From Prostheceraeus crozeri (Eukaryota; Platyhelminthes; Polycladida; Euryleptidae): a stretch of 64,000 nt of DNA. The position numbers and the translations under genes are program-made. The notes under the pieces are model-generated. The model saw nothing but the letters and a program-made list of their open reading frames with translations. It was not told the DNA's origin and did not search any database. Where the stretch lies: NCBI GenBank assembly GCA_907163375.1, contig CAJQUW010007735.1, positions 109,501 through 173,500 on the forward strand, in the 5' to 3' direction. This document shows, one piece after another, positions 1 through 12,842 of this stretch (within the stretch, counting starts at the first letter, position 1; each line of letters opens with the position of its first letter).

Positions 1-170
1 TACATTGCTAAACCATTGTCTGATTTTCTTGGCCACAGATGCAGTCAGCTGTAGGGGGAGGGCACCACTTGTGTAGAGTGAGATAACAGATCCCCGCACC
101 TGTATCGGTTCAGGAATGTCCACTGACGATGTAGCCTGGTAGAACCTAGATAGGACGCGCGACCAGCCTT
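1..170 (-). mobile_element. Probable 3' end of a non-LTR retrotransposon RT ORF (remnant)
   Basis: Read on the minus strand, this edge of the window gives a fragment resembling the C-terminal tail of LINE reverse transcriptase ORFs: a stretch with LNRYRCG, then in another frame a C-x-C-G...QTM signature. In many Jockey/CR1-type elements the polypeptide ends with an NRxRxG segment, a Cys-x-Cys-Gly and QTMxHI. The frame changes and a stop follows at once, so it is a decayed piece cut by the window edge. No other part of the element is visible. The match is short and the call is tentative. Confidence 0.35.
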
Positions 171-1836
171 TTGTTCTTTACATTGGAGTCCGCCTCCTCG
201 ATCCGTCACATTGCAGTCAATTTGAAGTTCGGTAGAAGTGAATTGCGCCAAATCGAAAGACATGAAACCAATATTCGTAATCTCGGTGGGTCGTGGATGT
301 CAGTCAGCAAAGGAAAGTTCAGGATTGTGCGCAATGTAACGCGAATTCGCCGAGTGATATTGCACAGAACTGGCAACCATTCAACCTCTGCACTGCGGAT
401 TGTACCAGAAATAATGCACATTGTAGCGTTCAGCTGCACGTCCAACACTGAGCAATGAGAGGCCTGCAATTTTCTGCGGCTGAGTAGCACAATGCAAGCA
501 CTGCTGCTGTGCTGTCAGGGCTGTGACTTGAGGGAATAATCTCCAATAAATTGCTTCTTGTTCTTATTTTCGATGTCAGATTTTGCAAGCGGTTTCGATA
601 AGTAAGACTCCTGTCAAGTGTGACCCCAAATTAGACTGGGTAGGAATCATCATTGCAATCATAGTTGATGCTGACATCGTCCTATAAAAATATCAAGTTC
701 ATTTCGACCGTTGGTATTGCGCAGAAGAAATACAGGCTATTGTCTTGTTCACACTTGGATTGGATCTCTATTTCTTGCAATAGACTACCAGACGATGTGC
801 ATCTTCATTCAAAACAAGTGTTCAGTTGGTAAAAGCTTCTTATTTGATAAGCGCAGCAGATATCTTCCGCATAGATGAGCTGTTTGATGATTGTCTCTAG
901 CAAATCATTGGTACAGATCCCAGATGCATGCCTTTCTTCTGCATCTACCGACTGCTACATTTTCCATATTATTACCGTATTTCCAAAAGACCCTCATAGG
1001 GACTTGCATTCATAGACCTTTATCATAGGACACTGAGGGCAGCATAGGTCTCGCAATCATTCATCATTTGACCTCCAGCAATTCAATAGGACAATGATTT
1101 GACCTTTTTACTATACTATGTACAACTCATTGAAGCAGTTAGTTCAACTTCCCACGCATGAAAATAACACTCTTGATATTTTATCTGTTTTTCCAAATCA
1201 TTATGTTATGTATAGCTTGTGAATATCTTTCTCTTCTTGGTCGGTAGGACCACTTTGGTTGATTAAAAATGTGGTGTTAGCAAATTTAAAATCCGATATT
1301 TTACTCCATCCTCATTCACTCATTGTCGTAACATGCTTCACAATTGATTGGAATATTATTTTCTCAAAATGTGCGAGCTGTAATATAATTAGGTTCCATC
1401 AAATTGTAGAGGAATTTCAATTTCTTTGTTACTATTTTTTACGATGCGCTTCTTCCCCGAAAAGACTGTGAGAATGCAAAGCACAGACCCACCATGGATG
1501 ACGCCGGTTTTGAAAATAGCACCCAAAGCAAAAATAGCCTTTCATCAATAAAAACACTTTCCTTATCATTCAAGCGCTAAATTGCTCTTTTTATATGGTG
1601 CATGATTTTTTCAAACGCAGAATCTGCATTCGAGCCAAGCTCCTATCTCCACATGAACTCCTCCTGATATCCCAGTGAATAAGGATCATTCATCCTTTCT
1701 TTGAATCTCCGTCTACAACTGTTCCACAAACTCTCCATGTGGTAGCCTGCACCACCAACCTCATTGACAAATTCCAAACTGTGATGCATAGTACGGTGGA
1801 CGCTGCAACATCGATGTGGAGTATGTTGCTGTAGAC
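171..1836. other. No gene recognised
   Basis: Short open frames occur on both strands near the start, but they overlap each other, lack recognisable motifs and show no splice structure. From about 520 onward the sequence is AT-rich with no element ends that I can define. Confidence 0.5.
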
Positions 1837-2545
1837 CAGGGTTCTCAAACTTTTTTTGTTGAGGTCCGGATTAGAATTTTTGATGAACACTGGGGACCGT
1901 CTAATTTAATATGCAAACTGAAAGAAGCAATATAGCAGGGAGTATAATTACAACATCGCAGCAAATCGTGCAATTGCAACTCATGGTAATTTGAAGCTCT
2001 CTTTAATTATCATTTTATTTAGTCTCAAATCTTTCAATTTTTTGCAAGCCTTACATCACTACATTGATTCCCTCACATCACTACATACTTTCGATTTCAA
2101 AATAGACTTCTCTTTTGTACTGATCTTTCTACCTACACTTCGTGCTTTTGATTACGATAATATTTCATTAGAAATTTGGTATGAAAGCAACGACATAATC
2201 TAGAAGGCTAAGAAATTGCTTGACAATCTCATTGCTCTATCAGGCGAAATTGAGTTGCAGCTTCTAATATTTTGACTAGAAAAGACGCTGAAATGAGAGA
2301 AGGTATGAAATATTCTAACAAAAAAGATCCATCAAGAAGGAATTGATGCGAGACATGAAACTGGTTGTGCTTTGCAGAAATAGAATTCAAGTCTGGTTCA
2401 AATGTGGTCGGTGACTCACATCCTGAAGGACATATTCAGCCTGATCGACAACGAAATAAACTACAAGGAAATCAACAGCGTGTTCATCACGTGACCATTG
2501 CGGCCCGTGAAAATGATGCCGCGGTCCGGAACTTGGGAACCCCTG
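1837..2545. mobile_element. hAT-type MITE with perfect 8-base target duplication
   Basis: The left end reads CAGGGTTCTCAAAC and the right end, reverse-complemented, reads CAGGGGTTCCCAAG, a typical hAT-style terminal inverted repeat. The element is flanked by a perfect 8-base direct repeat, CTGTAGAC, at 1829-1836 and 2546-2553. The 709-base interior has no transposase; an open frame crossing the right end (from about 2365) reads through the terminal repeat and is not a gene. It is a non-autonomous element that must have been moved by a hAT transposase from elsewhere. Confidence 0.85.
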
Positions 2546-2553
2546 CTGTAGAC

Positions 2554-3214
2554 CCTCAAATCACAAGAATAGTACCTCCAGGGGCCATCCGTTGTTCAAT
2601 TATGCAAGAAAGTTTCGGAGGAGAGATTAGCCACAAGTTGGAGCACATCTGCTTGGATTACTGGCATAGAGTATTTATAGTAGGTAGAGTGTCGACTCAA
2701 AAAGGTATCATCTGTATACAGTAAAAATTTTGATATGAAAAGATTCAGTTTTTGTGGAAATTAATTCCAGATTGGTTCAAAAAATTGTAAGAGCATTTTT
2801 AAAATAGCTAAAATTTTGCAAATTTGTGTAGGACCGACATGAAGCCACTTTGCAAGAATTATGAAAAACATGTTGGATATCAAAAGGAATGAATATCTGC
2901 TAACAGGCATCTTAATTAAGCAGAAATGAAGCTGATTGTCAAGGGGATTTCATGAACCGTATTAATATGGAAGTCTTCATGAAAAAGTCGAGATCTTATT
3001 ATTTTTACTTATCTTTTTATTTATTTACTATTTTGAAATTTTTAGTGGCTGAAGTTTTTAATTTAATTTTCATCGGCATGATTTTATGATTCACTAAATT
3101 CATGTTTCATTTCTTGAATCTGAATATGGATGTGGACCCATTTACATCTTTTAAAGGTAATTGAAATCATTCTCTTTGACTATGCTATTTTGCTCTACCA
3201 GTGGCAGGTAGCTT
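2554..3214. other. No gene recognised
   Basis: AT-rich sequence with many stops in all frames. No element termini, RNA gene or promoter that I can support. Confidence 0.5.
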
Positions 3215-3545
3215 GTGACATGATCACGCTTCAGAAATACTCTTTAGGTTGAGCATGAAAGTGACAGCAACCTTCGAATTATTAATTTAGCAAACATTAC
3301 CTTTCCAAGGCTGCCATGACACGGAGGATCTGTAAAATACTATCATTTCTTCTGCATTTAATCATGATCAGTCAATTCCATGGTAATTTCTTCAAAGCTG
3401 CCAAAATTTGCATGTCTCACATTTGGTGACAATACCCAACTGTGTTCACCTTGAGCTCATTTGATAAAATATCGAGACTCTATACACATTAGGGATTCAA
3501 TAAATGCTAAGTTGCTACTCTACCTATAACATACTTGCTCTGTGG
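3215..3545 (+). repeat. Dispersed repeat, copy 1 (partner near 60363-60680)
   Basis: This stretch aligns in the same orientation with about 60363-60680. Shared words include the run around GTTGAGxATGAAAGT, the segment AATTTAGCAAACATTA, the TTTCTTCAAA/GCAAAATTTGCAT region and CATTxGGGATTxAAT. The two differ by scattered substitutions and small indels, so they are old copies. The second copy lies inside a hAT-like non-autonomous element, so this one may be an interior remnant of the same family. Confidence 0.7.
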
Positions 3546-3656
3546 GTACTGGTTCCATCTCACCAAATATCCACCGTTGAGAAACAGCGTGTCCGCGATT
3601 GCATTATTGTGTGATATTAAATAGAATGATCAAGTCAAATCTTCCTCACTTTGAGT

Positions 3657-4410
3657 ATATAGTCCGGGTGCCAGCGTGAAGTTGTGCAGGGAACGAGGTA
3701 GTACACAAAACTTTCACATGGCATAGTACACCTCCAACCTACTGCAAAACTTCGCGTCTGCCGGATCAGATCATTTGCTTTTCAGAAATAGAGAGGATAA
3801 CACAATCCTATGTATTTCCAGTGGTAAAATTGTGACATTTAAGGTGTTGACTCCATTTTTTCGAATTTTTGCTCATAAAAGTTACACAAATTGGTATTTT
3901 GTTGAGCTGGTTATTATAGAAATCATCTACAGATCATGATCTTTCAAATGAGTGATCATTCAGTGACAGAGGATGAAGTAAAGTGTACAAACAGACACTT
4001 CTCGTTAAAGTATATCAACAATTTTCTTGAACTTTCTATGTTAAAATTTGCAGTTACACCAACGAAAAGTGTCTGTTTGTACACTTTACTTCATCCTCTG
4101 TCACTGAATGATCACTCATTTGAAAGATCATGATCTGTAGATGATTTCTATAATAACCAGCTCAACAAAATACCAGTTTGTGTAACTTTTATGAGCAAAA
4201 ATTCGAAAAAATGGAGTCAACACCTTAAATGTCACAATTTTACCATTGGAAATACATAGGATTGTGTTATCCTCTCTATTTCTGAAAAGCAAATGATCTG
4301 ATCCGGCAGACGCGAAGTTTTGCAGTAGGTTGGAGGTGTACTATGCCATGTGAAAGTTTTATGTACTACCTCGTTCCCTGCACAACTTCACGCTGGCTCC
4401 CGGACTATAT
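3657..4410. mobile_element. Long inverted-repeat (foldback) element, arms about 350 bases
   Basis: The left arm (about 3657-4007) and right arm (about 4056-4410) are nearly perfect reverse complements separated by roughly 50 bases. The termini are ATATAGTCCGGG and CCCGGACTATAT. The arms share CAGGGAACGAGG and ACTTTCACA with the AGTCCGGCAGCC family seen at 12167, 42118, 47336 and 57923, so this is probably a divergent subfamily. A transcript through it would fold into a 350-base-pair hairpin. Open frames inside are mirror images of the arms, not genes. Confidence 0.85.
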
Positions 4411-4947
4411 AAGGCAACAGTTTAACCGAACTCAGCAGTCATTTGAGGAGTGTCTCTTTGATGCATCTTGCCGTTGTGAGCAGTTGTCAACATACATGCA
4501 GCAAAACTTACACCCGTGATGAAAATTGAGAGCAATATAACCGTCCAGCTAGCAGTCAAGTTAGCAGTCAAATGTTTTAATCGATAGTTAGGTGTATCGC
4601 AGATTCTTCGGAAAAGCACAATTTAGGCCTTACATATAAAATGATAGTTGTCTCTCGTAAAATTCAAATCTGATCCAATCTTCCGCTTCAAAATTAAAAT
4701 TAAAGCTCAAAATTTCAGAAAAATTGACTGCTAATTTGATTGCTGGCTGAGGGAGACAGAAAAAGAATAATTATCTCTGATTTTACCTCGAGCTTCCTTA
4801 ATGACACCTTCTCGAAATATAACTATCGTTTTATAGCGCAGCATCCACTATCAAGAGGACATGAGGTAATCAAAGCTCAAAATTTCAAAACATTTGACTG
4901 CTAACTGGACGGGTATAGAAAGTTTCGGTTCCACAACTGTTCACGTT
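4411..4947. other. No gene recognised
   Basis: AT-rich. Contains short repeated words such as TTAGCAGTCAA at about 4545-4575 and TCAAAATTTCA twice at about 4700 and 4880. Nothing defines an element or a gene. Confidence 0.45.
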
Positions 4948-5330
4948 ATAATATAATAATAATAATGATAATAATGACGTTTATTTCTTATACACCCCAG
5001 TAATAGGAATCGTGGGGGAAAACCCAATGTGATATCAAGGTCAGACAAAAATTCAGTTTCAAGTAACAAAGAAAACAAAAAAACTAAAAAATGAACACTC
5101 GGACATACCATATAGAAAGACAAAATACCATCAAAAGCCACAATTTGACAATTTTGACATAGCATTTACAAAACAGGATTGCTGAATCGAATTCGATACT
5201 ATAGGTAGCCTGAATTTTCTTGAAAATGGAAGAAGTATGTGATGGAGAGGATGATTTGGGTTCGCAATAATTTGCTTGAACAGTCTTAGTCCACACATAA
5301 ATCTCCGATAATCTAGAGGAATCATTAATG
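4948..5330 (-). mobile_element. 3' end of a non-LTR retrotransposon, minus strand, with TAA-type tail
   Basis: On the minus strand a frame from 5325 reads ...FMCGLRLFKQIIANPNHPL..., which resembles the C-terminal tail of endonuclease/reverse-transcriptase ORFs of LINEs (a lFKxI-NPxHPL pattern). It is followed downstream by stops, then by an AATAAA-like word and an ATT/TAA-rich tract at about 4950-4976, as at the 3' end of many LINE insertions. The rest of the ORF is missing or unrecognisable, as expected for a 5'-truncated copy. Confidence 0.5.
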
Positions 5331-6172
5331 AACGATCACATGAGAACCACAGATTATTTTATGACAATGCGATTGTACTCTATTTAGCAACTTTGATTGA
5401 TGAATTTGAAGGCTAAAAAAAGGCTAACAATATGGAAACCACCTATTTGATACAAAAAGCACTATATGTTTCCTGTTAGCTTTAGTGAAGCTTCAAAATT
5501 TACTGACAAGAACGAAATGGAATCCTCTTAAAAATGCGGACATCTTTCAATAACATCCCTCTGTGAGTGAGTCTGCGCTAATTGGAGGCATGCGCTACAT
5601 GGAGGAAGGTCCAGGGGTACAGAAGGTCGGTCTTTGCGATGCTCTTTATGGATAGAGCCATTTCTGGTGCTGATTTATAAGAAATTGTCATCCATTCGCT
5701 TCATAAAAGTTATTTTCTTGCAATAAGAAATTAATTATAATCAATAAATTGTTACCATGAATTGCAGCAAAAGTGCTACATTAAAATCATGTCGGTTGCA
5801 TTTATCTTTATACTAAAGTATTCCATCGTTTTGAAGATTCAACATCATTGAACTGCCAACATGAAGGCTTTCGACATGTCATGCATTATGTTTCAAAGAA
5901 TGGCATCAAAATCGTCCATTTGTTGGCACGAAATTTGTCTATTAAAGGAGGTCTGTGTTGATAATGAGTATTTGTCACTCAGGAAAGTAATATCCTGTCA
6001 TACATATTTGATAACTGATATCATTTCCAATTTCGTGTTCTCTAAAAGATAATCATTCATTGCACAAAGGAATGTAGTGTTCTTGACGGGAATAACTTTA
6101 TCATATTCATAAAATGAAAATTCACTTCCACGTCATTATAATCTTGCACCCGATATGCTCCTACAACCATGG
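5331..6172. other. No gene recognised
   Basis: No supported gene, RNA or element end. A 63-codon open frame at 5861-6052 has no recognisable features. Confidence 0.45.
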
Positions 6173-6208
6173 ATTCCTTAATAGTAGTGGCCACTACTAT
6201 TGAGGAAT
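6173..6208. repeat. 36-base near-perfect palindrome
   Basis: The sequence is symmetric about the central GGCC (TAGTAGTGG/CCACTACTA) with one mismatched pair over 18-base arms. It has no spacer, so it could extrude as a cruciform or bind a dimeric protein. No element is evident around it. Confidence 0.8.
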
Positions 6209-6358
6209 ACAAGCTATAACACATGTCTGATTATAGATGGATCACAGAAATTATCTCTCACTACTCCAAAACCACACATTCTATCTCCAGTTAACGCATC
6301 GTTCGGACATTAGCGTACACAGGTGGCACAACACAACAAGGCAGTTGCCATCATCCTC

Positions 6359-6411
6359 CTGTCTCTCTCTCTCTCTCTCTCTCTCTTCACACACACACGC
6401 ACACACACGGA
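6359..6411. repeat. (TC)n then (AC)n microsatellite
   Basis: A run of TC dinucleotides passes directly into CACACA with occasional G. It abuts the left end of the inverted minisatellite unit at 6415. Confidence 0.9.
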
Positions 6412-6414
6412 TCT

Positions 6415-6949
6415 GGTACACTTCTTCGACACAGAAACTTCTTCGACAAGTTGATATCTATGTTTTCGGACATTTGTTCGACAGAAAACTTCTTCGACAC
6501 GGACACTTCTTCGACAAGACATTTGTTCGACACGGACACTTCTTCGACAAGACATTTGTTCGACACGAACACTTCTTCGAGAAGTTCTGCATGAATAATG
6601 CTTTATCTAGCATTGATTGATCGGAAATATCTTGCATCAATGATTCTACATGTATACTTTATATGTGGCCAAACCAGGTCAGTTTATCACAGCACCATAG
6701 CTGGATTACTATAAAAGGACTGACACAATTCTCAAATTGACACAATTGACACAAATTCTCAAAAAATACACAACCTGAAAAAGAAAAAGACTATAATTGC
6801 TTAATAACGAACAAGCGTCGTGTCGAAGAAGTGTCCGTGTCGAACAAATGTCGTGTCGAAGAAGTGTTCGTGTCGAACAAATGTCGTGTCGAAGAAGTGT
6901 TCGAAAATTTGTCGAACAAATGTTCGTGTCGGACAAGTGTTCGTGTACC
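6415..6949. mobile_element. Element with inverted 33-base minisatellite ends, set in CA repeats
   Basis: The left part (about 6420-6583) holds tandem copies of a 33-base unit containing ACTTCTTCGACA and ATTTGTTCGACA. The right part (about 6812-6945) holds the same unit in inverse orientation. The outermost bases are also inverted: GGTACAC at the left and GTGTACC at the right. About 230 unique bases lie between. CA-rich repeats flank both ends, so the unit appears to have entered a CA microsatellite. Because 33 is a multiple of three, the repeats give spurious open frames on both strands. Tandem-repeat terminal inverted repeats also occur in the MULE at 53383, so a MULE-like non-autonomous element is possible. 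Confidence 0.6.
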
Positions 6950-7022
6950 ACACACACACCTACGCACACACGCGCACACATGCACCTACGCACACACACG
7001 CATATATACACCTACACACACG
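6950..7022. repeat. (CA)n-rich microsatellite
   Basis: ACACAC tracts interrupted by CTACG and CATATATA, in the same CA orientation as the tract left of 6415. Confidence 0.85.
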
Positions 7023-10000
7023 ATGTTCAAAGAACTTAGGCCTGATAACTTCAGACTATCAGAACACTTACATTCTTTAAATTTAATGTCTACTGGACAT
7101 AAGATGTATACACTAATTCTCATACGATTATGAAGATCAACCCAGCACTCATATATAAACGAACAAAATTCTTAGTAATTTGAATATATACTTAGTTGGA
7201 GTAATCCTAATAAGGACTGAAGGCGCTCCCTAATCCACAGGTTCGCAATGCGATGTTGTTCTGAACATTGGATTATACAGCTCTTAAAAGAACTCAACAC
7301 AGCATTTTCGTGGCAGTGAATTAAACCTGACAGTCCTGGCACATCGACTGACTAAAAATGGAGATCTTAAGCGTACGTGTATCACCTTTGTATTTCAGCC
7401 ATTGTTTTCCAAAATTTTTATGAAAAAATTGTTAAATTTATAGAAAGGCGATCTTAATAAAAAATGAAGAATAGTGACTACAAACAAAAGGTCAAATAGA
7501 CTCGCGAGAAATTCAGGAAGCAGTATTTGAAAATTAAGTTCGGTGTAAATTTTAGGAACTTCGCATGTAATCCCTTACATAAAATATATTTAAATTATTG
7601 CTACACCGTAGTTACAGGTCATTATCATGCAAATATGACTTCACATAAAATGGCCTAGCTTCGATTTTCAAAATCGTTGAACTTTCACTTTCTACAGAGT
7701 CTATAGATAATGTTGACAGTTCCATTCAAAAACGTTATTGAATTGAAGCATTAAATATCAAAATGAATACGAAGGCATTTGGAATGAACAGAATTACAAT
7801 GAAACACATCATGAAAACTATTACTGAGGACATTTGTGTTTGTACACACTGTGAGGGATCGATTATCATCGGTGTGGCTCGCTAAGTTGCACTATGGATT
7901 TAGGTCGTGATAATTGATAGTTGTCCCTGTGATGAAGCAGTAAAACTATAATGATGAAATGGTGATTCGAGATCTGCCATCAAGATAAAAGGAAATTTTA
8001 CTTGTACACCAAAATGAACCGTACATGCAGTTCCAAATTCCTTAATGGAATGCTTTTCCATGAAGTGGATTCTAATTCCAACAAATGGGAAACAGATGTT
8101 TCAATACGAACAGATTGCATTCAAACGATCAGTGCGCCATCAAAATTCCTTTGAACGTAAAATCCACGTGATATTGTCGATGACATATTTGATACAGGAA
8201 TAAAAGTACATTATTGGTTGATTTCTACTTTGAATTGTCTGCACCAGGTTTCAGTGCTCTAAATTCTCATTTCAGGTTATCATGTACCTATACGGCAACT
8301 TATTATCATAGCTGACAACCAAATGGCCTTGGATTTTGCAGCGCAATGCTTCGATTGTCGGCAGGGTGGGAAAATTGTTTAAAACACGCTGAAAAACACA
8401 TTTAAAGCACTTTTTAGAAAAGTTAAATTAAATGTGATTATTTTATTAATGTGACTTTTTCAATGATATAACCGAAATTTATGCAACCATCATGACAGCT
8501 AGCAAGTTAGTGAAATTTCGACGGCATTCATTAAATAACTTCAACTGAGGATGCAACTCAATATTTGATTATTCTGTGTCTATTTGCATCATGACAGCTC
8601 GTTGCTATCGACCGTTAGGAGGTGCTGAACGCCGAAAGCCCATCTTGTAAAGTGATTTTGTAGCTGATGATGATTTTTGACCAAAAAATTGAATAGATTT
8701 CTTTAATTTCATATTTTTGCATCAAACTGATCATCATCGAGTAGTCGACCATGTCATACTCGTACAATCATTTGAAAGATCATGGATTATACTCACAACA
8801 CTCACGTGTCATCATACATTATCTGTACGAGTCTTACATGTTTTGAATCCTGTTGTAACTTTCTTAGACAAAATATGTCAAAAGGACGATGGAACTATGG
8901 GAGATAAGTGGAATGATCTGCGTGAAAGACGACATTTATAAACATGTGATCGAAAAACGAATGACAATGGCAGTGTGCAATCACTGATACTTGCTGCGAT
9001 TCTGTTGGATCAGCGATTCTCACTATCTATCAAAAGATCAGCTTTTATAATTCTCATTCTGCAGGCTTTGTCAGTGGTCATTTCATTCATGTTCAAGCAG
9101 TGAACGTCTCTGACGTCAATCTTATTCTGCGTGAAAATTTTAGATCATACGACATTTACATCCGAAGTTATCTCAAGATGAATTCAACGAAGTTCTGAGC
9201 TAGCGCCATTGTCAGAGTCCAGACTGGTGCCATCACAGCTATAGTAATGTCTTCTCTTACTTCAATAGCTTTGATAACCGAGCTCTAAGATATTACCTCA
9301 ATGCGAACTCGATGTCTTCTAGAAACCTTAAATTATTTCTTTATGAAAACAGTAACATCATAATGCTTCCTTAAATCAATGACGTCTGCAAATGTTTGTT
9401 GTTAATAATTATAGACATCCATGCTTAAACCCTTCAAAAAGGAATATTTATGACGCGTCTTCTTCCAAGTGCATTGTGAAGTGAAAATCCGAATGAACCC
9501 TATGCTTGACATTTTTCCAATCTTATGATGGTGTTACTCCAGTATTTTGCTAGCCTTACCGTCATTTCTCTTAGGAATGACTTCTATGGATGGCATATAA
9601 TCTTGATTAACTCATGTGTACTTGTTTGATTAATGAGCTTATTCCTGTTGAAATTTACAATTCGCTTGGACATTAGAAACGATGCACAGCAAGAATGTTG
9701 GAAATCATTGTCCCACTGGTAGTCAAAGGAAGACACAAGGATTTTATTTGCATAATTACGAGTTTACTCAATGACTGAGAAATGCAACATCGTCATAAAA
9801 TAATTTTTAAATTTGCTATCACAATTGACAAAGCTCTCCATAGAATGCAACAAATAAAAGCTAAGATAGTTGAATTCTAATCAATCTTTCCGTTTGTGTC
9901 ACATCGAGTCATCATTTCACTTCTCAGCTGTGACTTCATCCACAAATGTAATTTGTTTCTGCTGCTCTGTTCCTAAACTCAAACATCAGAGAGCGGTTCC

Positions 10001-12166
10001 ATCCATCATCCCAAAGCTGAGCCCTCTTCAATTTCCCCACACAACTGTGCTGTCAGACGCTGTAGCTGAAAAATAGCATTCCGCTTCAGTTCTTGTCACT
10101 CTGACGACGTGTTCACACGATCCCGGAATGTTAGACTTCATCTGAAAGATTCGTCAACAACACTGCTCAGATTCCATATCTTCACTAACATCTAACAGTC
10201 AGAGTGTTAACCAATGTAATTCTTGCTCTTAGGGCACTGAAGCCATAAATATAATTTTCAGCTTGTTGATTTGGCAGCATTGCATTTATCCGTATTATAC
10301 TTCACCATTATGACAACTCGTCCTTTAAACATGTTTGATATTTTGCGATGACTCAGGAAATATTGTTTTAACCTGAAAATATCCGGAATGTTTCATAATT
10401 TTATATAGCGATGTTTTATAATTTATAAAAGTGAAGCAGGCAACAGAAACAAGCGGCTGAAACATCCGTAGTCTACCATTGCCCTTGTCATGAAAATAAG
10501 ACCAACGATGTCATTGGCTGACCTCGAACCAGGCGACCCGGAGGCTTCGGGTCAGGCAGACCTGCGGACACGGACGAAACTGAACCCGTAGGACTCGGAC
10601 AGCCCGCGGATCCTGACATTTTTTCCACATTTCCATAACAAAAAAGTATGCCTGTGATTATACAATGGGAGGATCCGTGTTGTACATGCAGCGCTTTTCA
10701 TCTAGGTATGTATTTAGGTTTGTACGATAAACAGATTCAACACCCTTACCAGGCCTACAAGTTTTAGGGCCAACCGATTGTGAGAGCCTGGTAATTTTAA
10801 TGCAGGCCTATAAGCGATGAACCCTGATGCATCGGTAGCTAGACTATCGGCCTAGGGCCTAAAAACGTAGCTGTGCATTCCGTAGGGCCGCGTAGGTACT
10901 TGTTTAGACCATAACTCTGCAGCATGCAGGTTGCCAATTATTGACTGGGCCTAGAGTCATGATGTAAATTATTACACTATATCATGTCTTAGTTTTACCA
11001 TTTGGTAACCATGCAGGTAGGATATATAACAGTACCTTAGTAGGATATATAGCTACATGTAGGTCTAGTCGTACGACGCAGCCTATGTGCCTATATGCGT
11101 AGCCTAAGCTATATACCTAGCCGGCTGGGCGTATAGCCTAGTGTACGTGTAGCCTGTAGGCATACGTCATAGACCATTAGACTCAACTCTGGAACAGACA
11201 ACAATGTCAAGTGGCTGAGGGAGGTGTGGGGATAGACCACAGAACAAGGGGAAGCTCCTTGCTCGGAGGCGACAATGAAGAGGTGCTTGTCTCGGGGGAG
11301 GAGAGTGCACGAGGAGTGTGCATTGGCGGATCTAGAGATCCTCGGTGGAAGGAGATGTTCATACAACATACGTATGTAGGCCTATGGTTGCATATCAAAG
11401 ACAAATAAAATTCTTAGCTTAGATATATCAGAAGAATGAACTGAAACTTTTAGGGTCTACATCGGTGAGCTCATGTTTTACAAAATTATCAAATACTTCA
11501 TCATTAATTTATCTGCGCATTACATGTTTATAGACCTTACTTTTTCTTGTAAAAGAACCTCCACATTGCTAAGAGCAATAGTTTAATGAAATGCTAGATT
11601 ATAAGAGGATATTGCATGGAATCTTTCAATTAATTTTTCAGTAAACAGATGAATTTTTGCCATAATTGTCATAAAACATGATTAAAGCTGCAGTTTGTTT
11701 TTCAGGTGTAGCCAACGTGCCTAAAAAACATAACAAATAATTGGTCTTGTTTAAAATGTCATCGAACAGTTTTTCTTCTAAGTGCATATCACTCCTTCGA
11801 CATTGACAATGCTCTCCAAGAATTAATTTAATCTAAGTATAGAAATCATCTAAATAAGCGTGCGTACTGAGATGTTTTGCATGATGATGTCTAGTCAATC
11901 ACAGTTGTGTTATGTAAATGCTTCATGACTGTACATGCATATGAATATCAAAAACTGGAAGCATAACACCGTTTGTAGACAAATTTCGAAGGACTAAGAA
12001 ACTTTGAATTTCAATAATCAGATGAAAAGCCACTAGGCATCCATCTATTAGAAAATTCGGAGGAGATCTAATGCACGTGACCATGAAGTGTCCTTTCATG
12101 ATGCATCCCTTCACCCCCCCTGTGGATCCTCGCTAGTGCGCCAATCCGAAGGACTCACATAGATGA
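7023..12166. other. Five kilobases without a recognised gene
   Basis: No coding region with motifs, no element pair and no RNA gene could be supported. Two local features stand out. About 10500-10620 is GC-rich with repeated GACCCG/GGACTCGGAC-like words. About 10730-11410 is richer in CpG and in the words GGCCTA and TACGTA, and holds overlapping open frames on both strands at 11109-11408 with no recognisable domains. Confidence 0.45.
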
Positions 12167-12842
12167 AGTCCGGCAGCCAGAACGAGTTTCTGCAGGGAAC
12201 GAGGCCGAAGATGAGACTTTCACAGATTGATGCACACTCGTGTACCAAATTGATGCGAATCCACGCACCGAGTTGCACGTACCAGGCGCCTTCTCTTGTA
12301 AGACAAAATCAAAGAAAAGCACATGCAAATTTAATGGGAAGCAGATTGAAACTTTCGAAAAAGTGAGATTTTCATGTTTTCTCAGATAAGGTGAGAAGTG
12401 CAGAGCCTAGAGCTATCAATTTTGGCATGGAATGTCTTCAAATTATTTCTTACCATGTTCGTGCACCTTGTCAATGAAGATAAATACTTTTAGATTTAGT
12501 AAGCCTACAGTGTAAAAAGCAACATTTTGGCCAATGATAGCCACATATAGCCACATTCTCTATAACATGCCACGTCGATCAGAACATGATAATAACACAT
12601 ACACATAATAATGAATGACTTGAAGACATTCCATGCCAAAAATTATGGCACTAGTCTTAATACTTCTCACTTAATTAGAGAGGGCATTGAAAATCTCATC
12701 TTCAATCTGCATCCCATTGGATTGGCATGTGTTTTTCTATGATTCTGTCTCACAAAAATGGAAACCATGTAGAACTCAGCAGACGCGCAGATGTGTTGTA
12801 GCCAAAGGACGACATCATCATACTTGTTCTGGCTGCCGGACT
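12167..12842. mobile_element. AGTCCGGCAGCC-family MITE, both ends present
   Basis: The left end is AGTCCGGCAGCCAGAACGAG and the right end is its inverse, with GGCTGCCGGACT at 12831-12842. The left arm carries TTTCTGCAGGGAACGAGG and GAGACTTTCACA; the interior contains GCATGGAATGTCTTCAA near 12424 and an inverse copy of the same words near 12630, so the arms extend well inward. No coding region is present. Related copies or pieces are at 42118-42300, 47336-47650 and 57923-61215, with a divergent relative at 3657-4410. I could not define a target duplication. Confidence 0.75.

Noticed and set aside
171..490. Overlapping 94-95-codon open frames on both strands
   Set aside because: No motif, no splice context, and the frames overlap on opposite strands; LINE remnant sequence lies beside them.
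2365..2724. 119-codon open frame
   Set aside because: It runs across the right terminal repeat and target duplication of the hAT MITE, so it cannot be an original gene.
6237..7133. Several repetitive open frames rich in SCRRSV or similar
   Set aside because: They come from a 33-base minisatellite that stays in frame in every reading direction; no sign of a real gene.
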